Assembly: GCA_011800805.1 (NCBI GenBank)
Contig: MPNW01000036.1
Coordinates: forward strand, 187,736-251,735
Length of the DNA stretch: 64,000 nt
Direction of reading: 5' to 3'
Source: Hirudo medicinalis
Taxonomy: Eukaryota; Annelida; Clitellata; Hirudinida; Hirudinidae
Shown: piece after piece, positions 40,363 to 50,975 of the stretch
Layout of the letters: the number at the start of each line of letters is the position of its first letter
Position numbering within the stretch: position 1 is the first letter of the stretch
Translations under genes and position numbers: made by a program
Notes under the pieces: generated by a model
What the model saw: only the letters and a program-made list of their open reading frames with translations
Database searches by the model: none
Told to the model about the DNA's origin: nothing

Positions 40363-42278
40363 TTATGTTACAAAATAAGTGCCAGCTTTACTGCTTCTAT
40401 TTGAAGTAAGGATTGCATTAAGGTCGGCAAAGAATAATAATGAACAAGTCGGGATAATGGAATTTCTTTGAAAAATTGTAAATTTGTAAAGGATCAACAC
40501 AAACCACAAAGTCAAACCAACCAGTAATGTCCTCTGAAAATTTGACTCAACTTGGCTGAAGCACAGCTTTCCAACGATGGTGGCCAGCGTGGGCAGGATG
40601 AGAGCCCCGCACAAAATCCTCGTGGCGCTCATGGGATCGGACATGAGGGTCGTGTCGGCAGGGACCCGGTAATCCTCGGCATTGCCTTGGGATGATTAAA
40701 CGAGCACGGAACTAACGAGATGCACTCAAAAGATGGAACCGAAGACGGACTGCCGAACAGCAAATCGAAAGCACTTCACGAAAGCCATTATGCAAAGTAC
40801 ATTCAAAAGCTAACAGTTCCTAAATAATTAGAATCTTTGTGCAATGAAAGCTCATACCACAAGACAAATGAAGCATTACGGACAGCAAGTGATGCTCGAT
40901 GCTGAATTCGAAAAACCCAAAGTGTATTCTCCAATCCAACACTCACTGGTTTGGAAGAGATAACTGATGATTGGTAATTTGGTGGAGTACTTCCTCCAGA
41001 GCCTCAAGACAAAATCCTCCCATCGGATCATCTTCGACAGGATCAGGACACCGGAATCATGGGCAGTCCGATCAGGAGGAACAACGGGTCGGCTTTCTCC
41101 ATGACGTTGAGTCCCTCCTTGTGGCCCAAGACCTGAACGACATCCAAGAGAGACATTGTATTACCGCTTTATCGGTCCAAAACGTGCGGGTAAAGTTTGA
41201 AGATTCTGCAGTGCCGGCGTACGACGACGATTGCACGTAAATTAAAATTTATTTTTTATTGTAAAGCTGCAACAAACTCACTTTTAAACAACATTCATTT
41301 TTCACGTCCATTAAACTTATAAAACATCATAGATATACAAAAGGATTTCCATTCGAGAAAATCATTGGAACTCGTTTTCCGATGGCCGACCCAAAAGCAA
41401 ACAAAATCCATCTGCCATCGACAACACAGACTAAAAATCAAAGCATAAAAGCAGATTTTGATAATAACGAAACTCAGTTCCACTCGAACTCATTCTTAAA
41501 TTGAAATTAACTAAAATTTTCTGAGAAGAGTTATGTTTGCGAAATCCCACCTGCATCACAGTCACTGCTCCATAAGTCACGGCCGTCCAATAAACGGACC
41601 CCACAAACAGGCCACCAGCCACAAACGGACAAAGCTTATAGATGGCTCTGTCGACCAACTCCATAATACAGATAATCCTACCTGAAAAGAATTGTGCCAA
41701 AATTTGGGATTGTTTAATCAAAAATTGTTTAAGTTATTTTCAAAACTTAAGAAAAAACATTTTATTTGATATAGAAGCTAAATTTCATTTGTAAAAAAGG
41801 CAGTTAAAATCACCTTTTTTATGTTTAACTAATGTGCACATTTATTATAAATACTCAAATCTTTATCTAAAAACATACTTCAGAAGTTGTAAATTATGGA
41901 ATTACTCTGTTCTGGGAAACATATAAGATACTCTGTGTTGCATTGAGGGCAGTACACTCGAGTCGAACTGTTGCCCCTTTGTTTCTCGTCTATCCATCTC
42001 TGAAGGCAAGTGTGGTGGACCCATCGACTTGTGCCTCTGCATCGGCATGGATGAACCCACTTGGCCTCCCTGTCGTCGTCTTCAGTTGCGAAACAAACCC
42101 AACAAGACCTTGTATTATCAAAAGATTTAAACTAATTTTGAGCAGGAAGTTTGACTCAAACCATTGTGCCATTAACTAATTATTACTTTATTTCTTTTAC
42201 CTGATTTTAAAAAATAAACTCGTCACAAACTTACTTTTCGCTTAGTTCAAAGTTCCTTGCATTCACATTGAGACTCAT
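40363..42278 (-). CDS. MARCHF5: MARCHF5-like mitochondrial E3 ubiquitin ligase, 5 exons with an apparent missing base
   Basis: MARCHF5 (MITOL) is a four-pass ligase of the outer mitochondrial membrane that regulates DRP1 and mitofusins. Minus-strand exons: 42278-42235, 42108-41906, 41681-41551, 41132-40947, 40685-40363; about 295 residues (human 278). The RING-CH domain opens SCWVCFATEDDDREAKW and has PCRCRGTSRWVHHTCLQRW, then RVYCPQCNTEYLI (human RSCWVCFATDEDDRTAEW; PCRCRGSTKWVHQACLQRW). Then come LVDRAIYKLCPFVAGG, SVYWTAVTYGAVTVMQ, GHKEGLNVMEKADPLFLLIG, and MSATRILCGALILPTLATIV (human VSATRILCGALVFPTIATIV). In exon 4 the frame breaks after LIGLPMIPV: one base is missing near 41046-41051, after which KMIRWEDFVLRLWRKYS continues in the next frame. 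Exon 4 is 186 bases where phase needs 187, which supports a one-base deletion. The carboxyl tail diverges from human. Confidence 0.92.
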
Positions 42279-42822
42279 CTTGCACTGTTCGGTCAAGATA
42301 CTCTAAAGCATTAGTGATGACTACCACTACATATACACGAAATTTTCCAAAGCTGGGTATAAGTGGATTTATTAATTTTATACTTTACTAGTTAAGCAAG
42401 TAAAAATTCGTCGGAAATAAAATAGAGGCACCGACGAAAACACGGCAATTATCAACCACACCGAAGGCAGATGTTGTGACGTATAAAGACGAGAGGCATT
42501 TTTCAACAAGTCGACGTTCGTGAAAATCAAATAAATAAATTATTATGTAAAAAATAATTATACTCGTTTCTAATTCGGTACTTCTCCAAATATCCATTGA
42601 CGTCAAGGTGATATTGTTATTGTGTTGAGGAAAGCGAACATAACACCCAACTAACGCAAAAGTAATTAGACGAGATCTATCATTCAAATTTTTTCAATTT
42701 TATTGGACCTTAACGCTAAATATCAAACAAGTATTTCAAAGAATATTGACGAAACGTATAATGTTGCATTAGTTTTAAGCACAATCTACAAAAGAAACAA
42801 ATTTTCATAAGAAATCGCAGGA
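42279..42822. promoter_or_regulatory. Divergent intergenic region between MARCHF5 and the Cys-rich orphan
   Basis: About 540 bases separate opposite start codons. A small open frame at 42388-42687 on the minus strand has no motif and is not supported. A shared promoter is inferred from layout. Confidence 0.35.
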
Positions 42823-45177
42823 ATGTTCTGCTTGTCAAGTCCTAGCTTGAACAGAGAAAACCCTTGTGTTTGTTTATACTCTCAACTTTCGACAAGTCTA
42901 TCATGTCCTACGAACATTTGTGGCATGTCGTGTTCGTTGGCGCATCATTTGTTTCCATACTCCAACTTCAAGGCGTCTTCAAATCAAATTAAGGAAAGAG
43001 AGTGCTGTTCAAGTAGTAACACGGAAATACAATCGACCCTTATTCAACATCTAAGGCCTTCGTCGTGCCCAGTTGACTTGTTTCGCAATTTTGGCAATGT
43101 GCGGAAAATCTCGCATAAATTCACTAAAAGGCAGACTAGAAAGTGTTTCAATTTGATTAACCAATTGAGAAACCATTCACTAAAACATGGAGTTTGTAAA
43201 AACTACGTGCTCCCCAATGAAAACGAATGGGAAAGAATTACTCACAATTTTTCTTTTGCCGAATGCGAAATTTCTTCATTTAATGACAAATGTCACTTTG
43301 GGACCAATAAACGAGGTCAAACCCCGTTGAATAAATCCTACAAAATAGCACCAGGACAGCGCATTTTACCTCCCTTTGCACATCTTCAATACTGCCAATT
43401 GAAAAACAGGAATGTTTCCCGCTACGTGTGTAATTCCTGTGAAAACTGTGATATTTATTGTCAGCACAAGATGTTCTGGCCAAACGATTCCATCTCAAAT
43501 TGTTTCTCAGAAGCTCAAGCGCCCTCCTCTAACAGATTCGACATCTTGTCTCAATCCTACGACAACAATAATACATACTTGAGAAATTGCCATCCGGACA
43601 GATTAGAAAATTACCATTTCCATCAGAGTGGTAATTCAAAGTTTCATCGCAAAAGAATCCAGCCAAATAACTTTGATAGTCAGAAAAGTGGATTCCTTAT
43701 GAATGGTATGAGAGCCTACGGGGAGTCAAGTCAGAGATGCCATCGATGTTGTCTGAACAAGCATTTGCATTACTCCGGCTACCCCATCACGAATTACAGA
43801 TCCACGGAGAAATGTTGTCACTACCCAAACAATGGATGCTCGATCCACTGCAGAGATTGCAAATATTGCCACTGTTTCGCCTGCAACAGATACGACGCCC
43901 AACTCCAAAATCACAATCGATTTTGTCACAAATGTGATCAACATCATGAGATGTGTCGTCACTGCCACTTTTGCAGACACAACACCGAAGGCAAATCATG
44001 TTGCTTATTTAGACGGCACCACGAAAACCACTGCCAATCCTTGGATGAACTGATGAACTGCTGCGGATCTCATACCGCTCGTGCTGTTGGCCACATCGAC
44101 ACTTTGGGTAATCTAGGACAACTTATCAATGCCTGTGCGTGTAACTTCTCACGGAAGCAATATCCACCTAAATATATCAATGAATGTTACATGTATGCCT
44201 GGCCATGCTCATCCACTACCAGGGAAGCTGGAACTCAGACTCGCAGTGAAATGCCAAAGAAAAGAACTGTTAATACGCAAACCTGCTCCCATCCAAAGAA
44301 GACTTTCGTCGTCAGCAAGGTGATGAGAAGACCACGATGCTCTCGCCAACCATACCGTAATAGGACACGACTAATTTATTTTGTATGTCGAAGGAAATAT
44401 TTCTTGAAGAAGCAGGCTTTAAAGCAGAAACATAATTTATTTGAATCCGAGAATTCAAATTGGCCCGCAACTTTGGTTACAAATTGTCAAACGGATGAAG
44501 AGATTCTAAAGATCAACCCTCTACGTCTGAACGCCTACTTTAAGAATGCCATTTCAGAATGTCGGGCAGCACTTTTGCAAGGTGCTTTACCTTGCGAAAA
44601 TAAATTTACAAATTTTCAAAATTTCTCCTCCAAAGTAACAAATAGTTTTCACAACTTTGTGGCACAAAACAGCGATCGCATGGAAAAGCTGAATAACCAT
44701 CAGGACAAAGCCAACAACATCTGTAGCTATTTACAAGGAATCGACAAAGGTGATTATCCAATAAACCGAGACATAATTCACAAAGAAATGCATCAAAACC
44801 AACATCCTTTCCTCTTATACGGAAGACGAGAAACCTACGAAAGACAGAAACCCCTCCAAATTGAAAGCGGAAAGTTCAGCTCGTTTGACTATCCAATCAT
44901 CCCAGAAATTTTTTATCGTAGCCCTAAAAGCCAAGTTTGCACAAGCTATCCATTGGAAAACCACAAAACATTCCTGCTGGGTCATTCGCGAAACAGTTCG
45001 ACCCATCCGTGCTACGACGTTTGTAAGTCAGAAATCGGCCATAACAACAGCTCTTCAGCTCACGAAGAATGCGAAACCTCAGGCAATCATAAACTGCAAA
45101 GTGAATCATCCGGAAGACCTTTTCATCAATTTGTTCTCTCATCTGTTGAAGAGGTGCCTCCTTTGAGTCAGCATTAA
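42823..45177 (+). CDS. Cys/His-rich orphan protein, 784 residues in one exon
   Basis: The frame is open for 2355 bases with no intron, which cannot be chance in AT-rich DNA. I do not recognise the family. There is no clear signal peptide or TM segment. Residues about 300-410 hold a dense cluster of Cys and His: RCHRCCLNKHLHYS, CCHYPNNGCSIHCRDCKYCH, CNRYD, CHKCDQHHEMCRHCHFCRH. The irregular spacing suggests metal binding rather than an ordinary zinc finger. Downstream are two TQT motifs (AGTQTR, VNTQTC), a CQTD motif, and a basic stretch (KVMRRPRCSRQPYRNRTRL). TQT is the core of dynein light chain LC8 ligands. Asn, His, Ser and Gln are abundant. The rest appears disordered. The start ATG at 42823 is the first in the frame; an N-terminal extension by an upstream exon cannot be excluded. 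Confidence 0.75.
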   Translation: MFCLSSPSLNRENPCVCLYSQLSTSLSCPTNICGMSCSLAHHLFPYSNFKASSNQIKERECCSSSNTEIQSTLIQHLRPSSCPVDLFRNFGNVRKISHKFTKRQTRKCFNLINQLRNHSLKHGVCKNYVLPNENEWERITHNFSFAECEISSFNDKCHFGTNKRGQTPLNKSYKIAPGQRILPPFAHLQYCQLKNRNVSRYVCNSCENCDIYCQHKMFWPNDSISNCFSEAQAPSSNRFDILSQSYDNNNTYLRNCHPDRLENYHFHQSGNSKFHRKRIQPNNFDSQKSGFLMNGMRAYGESSQRCHRCCLNKHLHYSGYPITNYRSTEKCCHYPNNGCSIHCRDCKYCHCFACNRYDAQLQNHNRFCHKCDQHHEMCRHCHFCRHNTEGKSCCLFRRHHENHCQSLDELMNCCGSHTARAVGHIDTLGNLGQLINACACNFSRKQYPPKYINECYMYAWPCSSTTREAGTQTRSEMPKKRTVNTQTCSHPKKTFVVSKVMRRPRCSRQPYRNRTRLIYFVCRRKYFLKKQALKQKHNLFESENSNWPATLVTNCQTDEEILKINPLRLNAYFKNAISECRAALLQGALPCENKFTNFQNFSSKVTNSFHNFVAQNSDRMEKLNNHQDKANNICSYLQGIDKGDYPINRDIIHKEMHQNQHPFLLYGRRETYERQKPLQIESGKFSSFDYPIIPEIFYRSPKSQVCTSYPLENHKTFLLGHSRNSSTHPCYDVCKSEIGHNNSSSAHEECETSGNHKLQSESSGRPFHQFVLSSVEEVPPLSQH

Positions 45178-45565
45178 TTTGTTGAATAGCCAAGGGGCCG
45201 TCATCATGCCATTTTGGCCGATTTTTGAATCTTACCCCCTAAGTGCAGATGGACGGTCCCTGAGCGAGACTAGATCCTAAATTGGATAAATCAAAATCAA
45301 ATAATTTTCTCTTTTAGTTATTTAAAAAATAAAAACTGGGATAATTTATTTAAAAAAGAAAAGAAAAGAAAACAATTTTCATGATCTACTGAAAACAAAT
45401 TGATGCTTAAATTTCCAGGCAACTGGGAACATCAAACATCAACAAGCAGCGAACTCCGAAGATGGCAGACGTTCATCAGAATGGAAGGAAATATTTTGTG
45501 TCATCGGAAGTAATCATATGCAAAGATAGAAAAAAACTTTGAACAAATGAGTCTGTGTCGAAACG

Positions 45566-45566
<1 letters not shown>

Positions 45567-45604
<38 letters not shown>
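45567..45604 (+). repeat. (AATC)n microsatellite
   Basis: About nine to ten perfect AATC units. Confidence 0.9.
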
Positions 45605-45609
<5 letters not shown>

Positions 45610-45679
45610 AATATTCGATATTGCGCCATTTACATGTATAAAATATAGCAAAATTGATTCTAATTTTTAGGCAATGGCT

Positions 45680-45929
<250 letters not shown>

Positions 45930-46682
45930 GCTGAAATGAAGGCTTTCTAAAAGTACAATATATTCACGATCGAGCATCTGAAATAGCATTTGCCTAGACA
46001 TAAAATAACATCAAACTGACAACAAACTGAATAATTTTGACAAAGAACATAAAAAAAACATGACTATAGGTTGCAATGTTGGTAAAGTCAAAAGCCAACT
46101 CATTGGGGACAGCCTTTGGTAACGTCAGTATCCCCTACCCTCAACCTTAAAACCAGCCCTACTCCTAATCCCAACTCCACACCTGGAAAACATAGAGAAT
46201 TTAAGAAAAAGCAAATTTGATCGCCATTGGCTTTTGGCCGTGAGTTCTCCTGGTGTCCAAAAGTTGTAACAAGCGATAGTTGAGCCTTTATCTGGATTTT
46301 GCCACGAACGTTGTATAGTGTGAAAGACACAATAAAATATTCTTTATCCATGCTGTCCGACTGCAGCTTTTGTTTTTATGCGATGACGCAACAAGACTTC
46401 CAATCGTAAATATCAACATCTCCGAAAACTTTTCAAATGATTAATTTTGCTTATCACATAATTTCCGGTTGATAGGCAGTCGGCATCATTTTTCGAATGC
46501 TCGGATCTTATTTTAAGAAGTTCTTAATGAGGACTATATTTAGTTAAAGCTTGAAAATATGCCTCAACAAACATTTCTTTAAAAATTGTAAGTCACTTCT
46601 AAATAGTAGCAATACTTCTTCGGTTGCTTTCATAATCGAATTGACTGACAAGTTTCAGGGAAACTGAACACGTTCAATCCCA

Positions 46683-49603
46683 ATGTCTTTCACGTCGAGG
46701 GCTTTAATCTTTCAGTACATCACCGAATTGATGGCAGTCAACATAGCCATGAACAAGAACGGAAAATACTGCGATGTCAAGGACTTATCCGGCATCGTAT
46801 TTGATGGCGAGCGTGATTCCAATAAGTTTCAGACGGTGGCCGATGCATGCGATGTTATATCGAGTATAAGCATCAACTTTGGTGTGATGTACATTGTAAA
46901 TTATGCTGTTGTCTACCAGGGCCTAGGTAAGTGATTTTCAATTGTTCATTTTATATTTGTTTATAAATATTTATAATTACAAATGACTGTATTATTTTAA
47001 GAACAGAAATGTTTTGAACTTTTTTTTTCATCCGATTATCACGCTAAGAAAAATCACAAATTTTTATAAATTTTAGAAAAAATAATTACAAATTATTCGT
47101 CACAGAGACGCGGAGCGGACAGTTGGATTATTTCTTGATTTATCTCACGTCAAAGAATGACAAACAAAAATGTGCTGAATATCCTGGTCCCTCAAAAACA
47201 GGCAGTGCGGGAATGAGAGTGAATTGCCCCTCTTTGGACACCACATTCACCGGGGCTGTGCTTGAATCTCGAAAGAATTATGGTTTTTCCCTCGCAGAAA
47301 TCGAGTTCCATTCGCTTAGTAATAAGTTAAATTAAATTTTGTTATAAATACTGCTCCAATCAAAATGATGTTAACGAATGCCTCGTTTGCATGTTTCAAA
47401 TTCCAATTATATTACTTGACTCGAATATTAAATTTTGTTGTTTGGTGTTGTTAAAGATGGTCATTAATTTACAATACATGCTCTCAAATCCTTCCATTTC
47501 AGCCTCTGGCAAAGCAGGTGAGACGATTCTGCTTTACCGTGGCTGCTTCAAGTTGTCTTTCAGATCAGACAAAAGGATGAACGAACCCTTGCTGAGTTCA
47601 TGCCAGGAAAAATGCTCGGCCGGAGGATTTGTATTCCTTGCAGTAGAAGTATTTAGTTATTTCCAATAATTTATTAAGATTCAAGACCAAGTCACTCCAT
47701 GTTCGTCTAAAAGATATTTTAAAAGCACCTCTTTCTCTAGTGGCCTGCTGCTTTGTGATAAGCATTCGATCACTAAATAACATCACTTTAACTAAGCATG
47801 TTCATCTTGCAAAGAAGTTAGACGCGAGATTATTGAACAAGTATTTAGACAGCAATAAATGTTTTATGATGAAACATTTTGAAGCAAAACACCCTTTGTC
47901 ATTGTCAACAAGAATACGCTGACAGCGATGAAGTACCTCCTTCAAGATGCGATTCGAAGTGCAGTGATGGTGTTCATTGGTGTGGAGGTGCCGATGGCAT
48001 GTCATCAGTTTATCTCGGTCAGTTACACAGTTTCATTGATGTCAACATGTCTCGCATATTGCCACACTTTGCTTCTCTAACAAAAATTAGTTATCACAAA
48101 TAGATGCTTTATGATGCAGAATTCAATTTCTTATAGATCTAAACAAGCAGTGGAACGTGCTTTGAAAGTTATGAAGTTATGAGTTTCCGTTACCAACGAA
48201 TGAAATAAAGAATTTATCAATGAACGCGAGTAAAAGTGAACTTAATTGTTGCAGTAAGAGCTCCATTGCCAACTTACAGTGGATGTTTTCGACTGGACAA
48301 GGAACCAAACCCAACTGCTGAACACATTAAAGACGACATGTCCATTTCAAAATGTCTCATTTACTGCAACGATTTCAACTACGCCTTACTAAAGGTGAAA
48401 TTAGCCTAACAAATGCGAATCATGAATTTCAAAAGGATAAATGATTTTTGTTTGTTTGTTTGTTTAAAATTCTCAAAGGATGGCAACACGTGCTTCTGCA
48501 GTGGAGAGTTTGATCTGCCAGAAAACAAATACGATGCCTGCACAGCCAAATGTTCAGGTGATGCTACGAACTTCTGCGGAGGAAGGACTGATCAAGTTTC
48601 TGTTTACGAAAGTACGAAAGTCCATCTTCAACTTCATCTTCAGCATCAAAAATGAGTGTTTTAACAATTTGCTTGCAATCTGAGAGCATGTTTAGTCCTA
48701 GGTGTGGTGCATTGCAATAACAGTTTTTTGATTGGCATTAATTTGTCATCCAAACAGCCTGCAACAGCAAAATCCTTCATTCGACAGGGTGTAGCAAAAT
48801 ATTAAAGTGTTTGGACTCTTACGACATGCTCGGAGTTTGTGCCAAGGGATGCATGCCTGGTTTTGAAGGGGAGCACTGCCTCTTACGAAGTGAATGGCTT
48901 TCTTCTTCTTACCAATCAAGTGTCATAACGAGCAACATAAAACAATTTGAAATGAGCAATAAATTGAATTTTCAGGCTTACATTGTACACATTTGTGAGT
49001 TTGAGTATATAAAATGCCCGCTTAGAGTTAGGGCTGGGATTGGGAATAAGGATTGTTGCATACTGCAGTATGGGCAAGTACTTAAAAGTTACTTGCGCCA
49101 CTAAAAAAAAACAATAAATAGTTCCATTTAATTTCGTGGGAGTCTTTGTTTTAAGCTGTTACAATATTTATCTTTGCAAGCCTAGAGTGTTTAAATTGAT
49201 TTTAAATATAGAATAAATTGTGTATGTATTCACAAAGATGAAATATTGAGATTGGTCGATGTCAATATCTGCAGCACTCATAATGGAGGACTACTCAACA
49301 CCCGATGACGGACCGAGGGAGGGAATCAAATTTGCTGGTTTCTTTTACCTCGGTTTTGCACTTGGTTCGGTGCTTTTCGCAGTCTGTTTTACTTGGTGAG
49401 GATTACATCACGTTCTTTTACTAATTTCATTGTTTTGAAATATTTTAAAATTAAATTAAAATATCAAATTATCATGGTTTTAATTTATTTAAAGTTGCTT
49501 TTTCTTTTTTAAATTGCAAACCTTGACGATTAGCTGCTTTGACATTATTCAGTTCTTTCAAAAGAGTTCTCAGCATGGAAGGAACAACATCTTTCACGAG
49601 TGA
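46683..49603 (+). CDS. F-type-lectin-like/WSC/EGF single-pass membrane receptor, 9 exons
   Basis: Exons: 46683-46926 (5' end uncertain), 47106-47318, 47503-47648, 47885-48017, 48255-48394, 48479-48611, 48758-48889, 49275-49395, 49534-49603; all phases join and give 443 residues. Exons 1-2 resemble a galactose-binding/F-type lectin-like domain (MAVNIAMNKNGKYC, GIVFDGERDSNKF, SLAEIEFHS). Two WSC domains follow: YRGCFKLS with CQEKC, CHCQQEY, CDSKCSDGVHWCGGADG and SVYL; then YSGCFRLD, CLIYCNDFNYALLK, CFCSGEFD, CTAKCSGDATNFCGGRTD and SVYES. Exon 7 has an EGF-like end CAKGCMPGFEGEHC. Exon 8 gives one TM (GFFYLGFALGSVLFAVCF) and exon 9 a 23-residue cytosolic tail. Surface sugar recognition is the likely role, by analogy with WSC and F-lectin families. 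The leader MSFTSRALIFQYITELMAV is a poor signal peptide, so a further 5' exon probably exists. Confidence 0.75.
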
Positions 49604-49647
49604 ACAGACACTCAACTGAGTCGTTCAAATGAAAGTAGGTTGCTCAT

Positions 49648-49892
49648 TTAATAATTAATAATTAATAATTAATAACTTAATTAATAACTTAATAATTAAT
49701 AACTTAATTAATAACTTAATAATTAATAACTTAATAATTAATAACTTAATAATTAATAACTTAATTAATAACTTAATAATTAATAACTTAATAATTAATA
49801 ACTTAATTAATAACTTAATAATTAATAACTTAATTAATAACTTAATAATTAATAACTTAATAATTAATAATTTAATAATTATTTTAACTTAA
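49648..49892. repeat. AT-only minisatellite of TTAATAATTAATAAC units
   Basis: Units of about 15 bases built from TTAATAA, TTAATAAC and AATTAATAAC alternate for about 245 bases. The sequence is almost free of G, and its units are partly self-complementary. Confidence 0.9.
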
Positions 49893-50578
49893 TTTATTCT
49901 TTCTCTTGCCTCGTGCTCAATCACAGTTCGTCTCTAACCTCTTTATTCCTTCTGGAACTCAATGCTTGTCATCTGAGACAATCTTTTCTCATCACATCAA
50001 CTCTACAGTGCTTAAAGCATTGAATGGAATTGTTTTTCTTATTTTGGAACTTCGAACAGTGGCTAACCAAAGTTGATTGCAACTCCGCAATCAAAATAGC
50101 CACTCAATCGCTTCCAATTGATTAAGAAATATATCACATGAAAGTTTTAATGTCTGAACTCCAGTGTGAATTTGATTTTCAGTCTTAAACGACTTAAATC
50201 AGAACTTCTTTGATCTTTCAGGCCCTTTGAGAAGGATTTTTGGAACTCGGTCCGCTTCAAAAAGTCCTGACAAACACACAGTGTGAATTGCTGGGATCCT
50301 ACGACTATTGATGAATATGAAAGAATATTAATTAGCGAAGAATGAATATTAATTCTAAATATATTTTCATATTTTATTGCTCCTCAAAAATGCGTTACTC
50401 TTTTTCCTAGTGGGAATTAAACAATTGAATTGTCGTCTGCGTTTTAATCTGGTCACGTGAGTGCTCACGTGCATACATTCCAGTTATTGTACCAGAGATG
50501 GCAGTATTTTGTTCATTAAAATAAATATTCGATTTATGAGCCGTACGATCTCAATCAAATGGATTGAAAAAATTATCT

Positions 50579-50668
50579 ATTATTATTATTATTGTTATAT
50601 TATTATTACCACCACCACCATCATCATCATCATCAGCAGCATCATCATCGTCATCGTCATCGTCATCG

Positions 50669-50705
<37 letters not shown>

Positions 50706-50760
50706 TATTATTGTTGTTGTTGTTATTATTATTGTAATTTATTATTATTTATATAAAAAA
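50579..50760. repeat. (ATT)n and (ATC)n compound microsatellite
   Basis: TATT triplets change to CACCACCATCATC, then ATCGTC, then ATC, then ATT/GTT. The order gives a near-symmetrical block. Confidence 0.9.
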
Positions 50761-50901
50761 ATACATTTCCTACAGACATTTTAGGCTGGCACACTCGCCA
50801 CAGTATATTATCAACCTGGATGAAATATCTGCAAATCATGATCATCATCATCATTATCATGATGATCGTCATCATAATCGGCGTGAGAAATCATATTGAA
50901 A

Positions 50902-50975
50902 CAAAGAGTTGCCATTTGTTCTGAAGATTGCTGTCGTAAGCAATTTGCCTTCTTCAGACAACAAAGATTCTTTTG
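50902..50975. other. Imperfect inverted repeat able to form a hairpin
   Basis: TTGTTCTGAAGA (about 50917) and TCTTCAGACAACAA (about 50953) can pair, and inside them ATTGCT and AAGCAAT pair too. On RNA this would give a stem-loop of about 50 bases. No function is assigned. Confidence 0.4.

Noticed and set aside
43726..43999. Cys-rich minus-strand frames opposite the orphan
   Set aside because: Shadows of the Cys/His codons on the plus strand; the 784-residue plus frame explains them.
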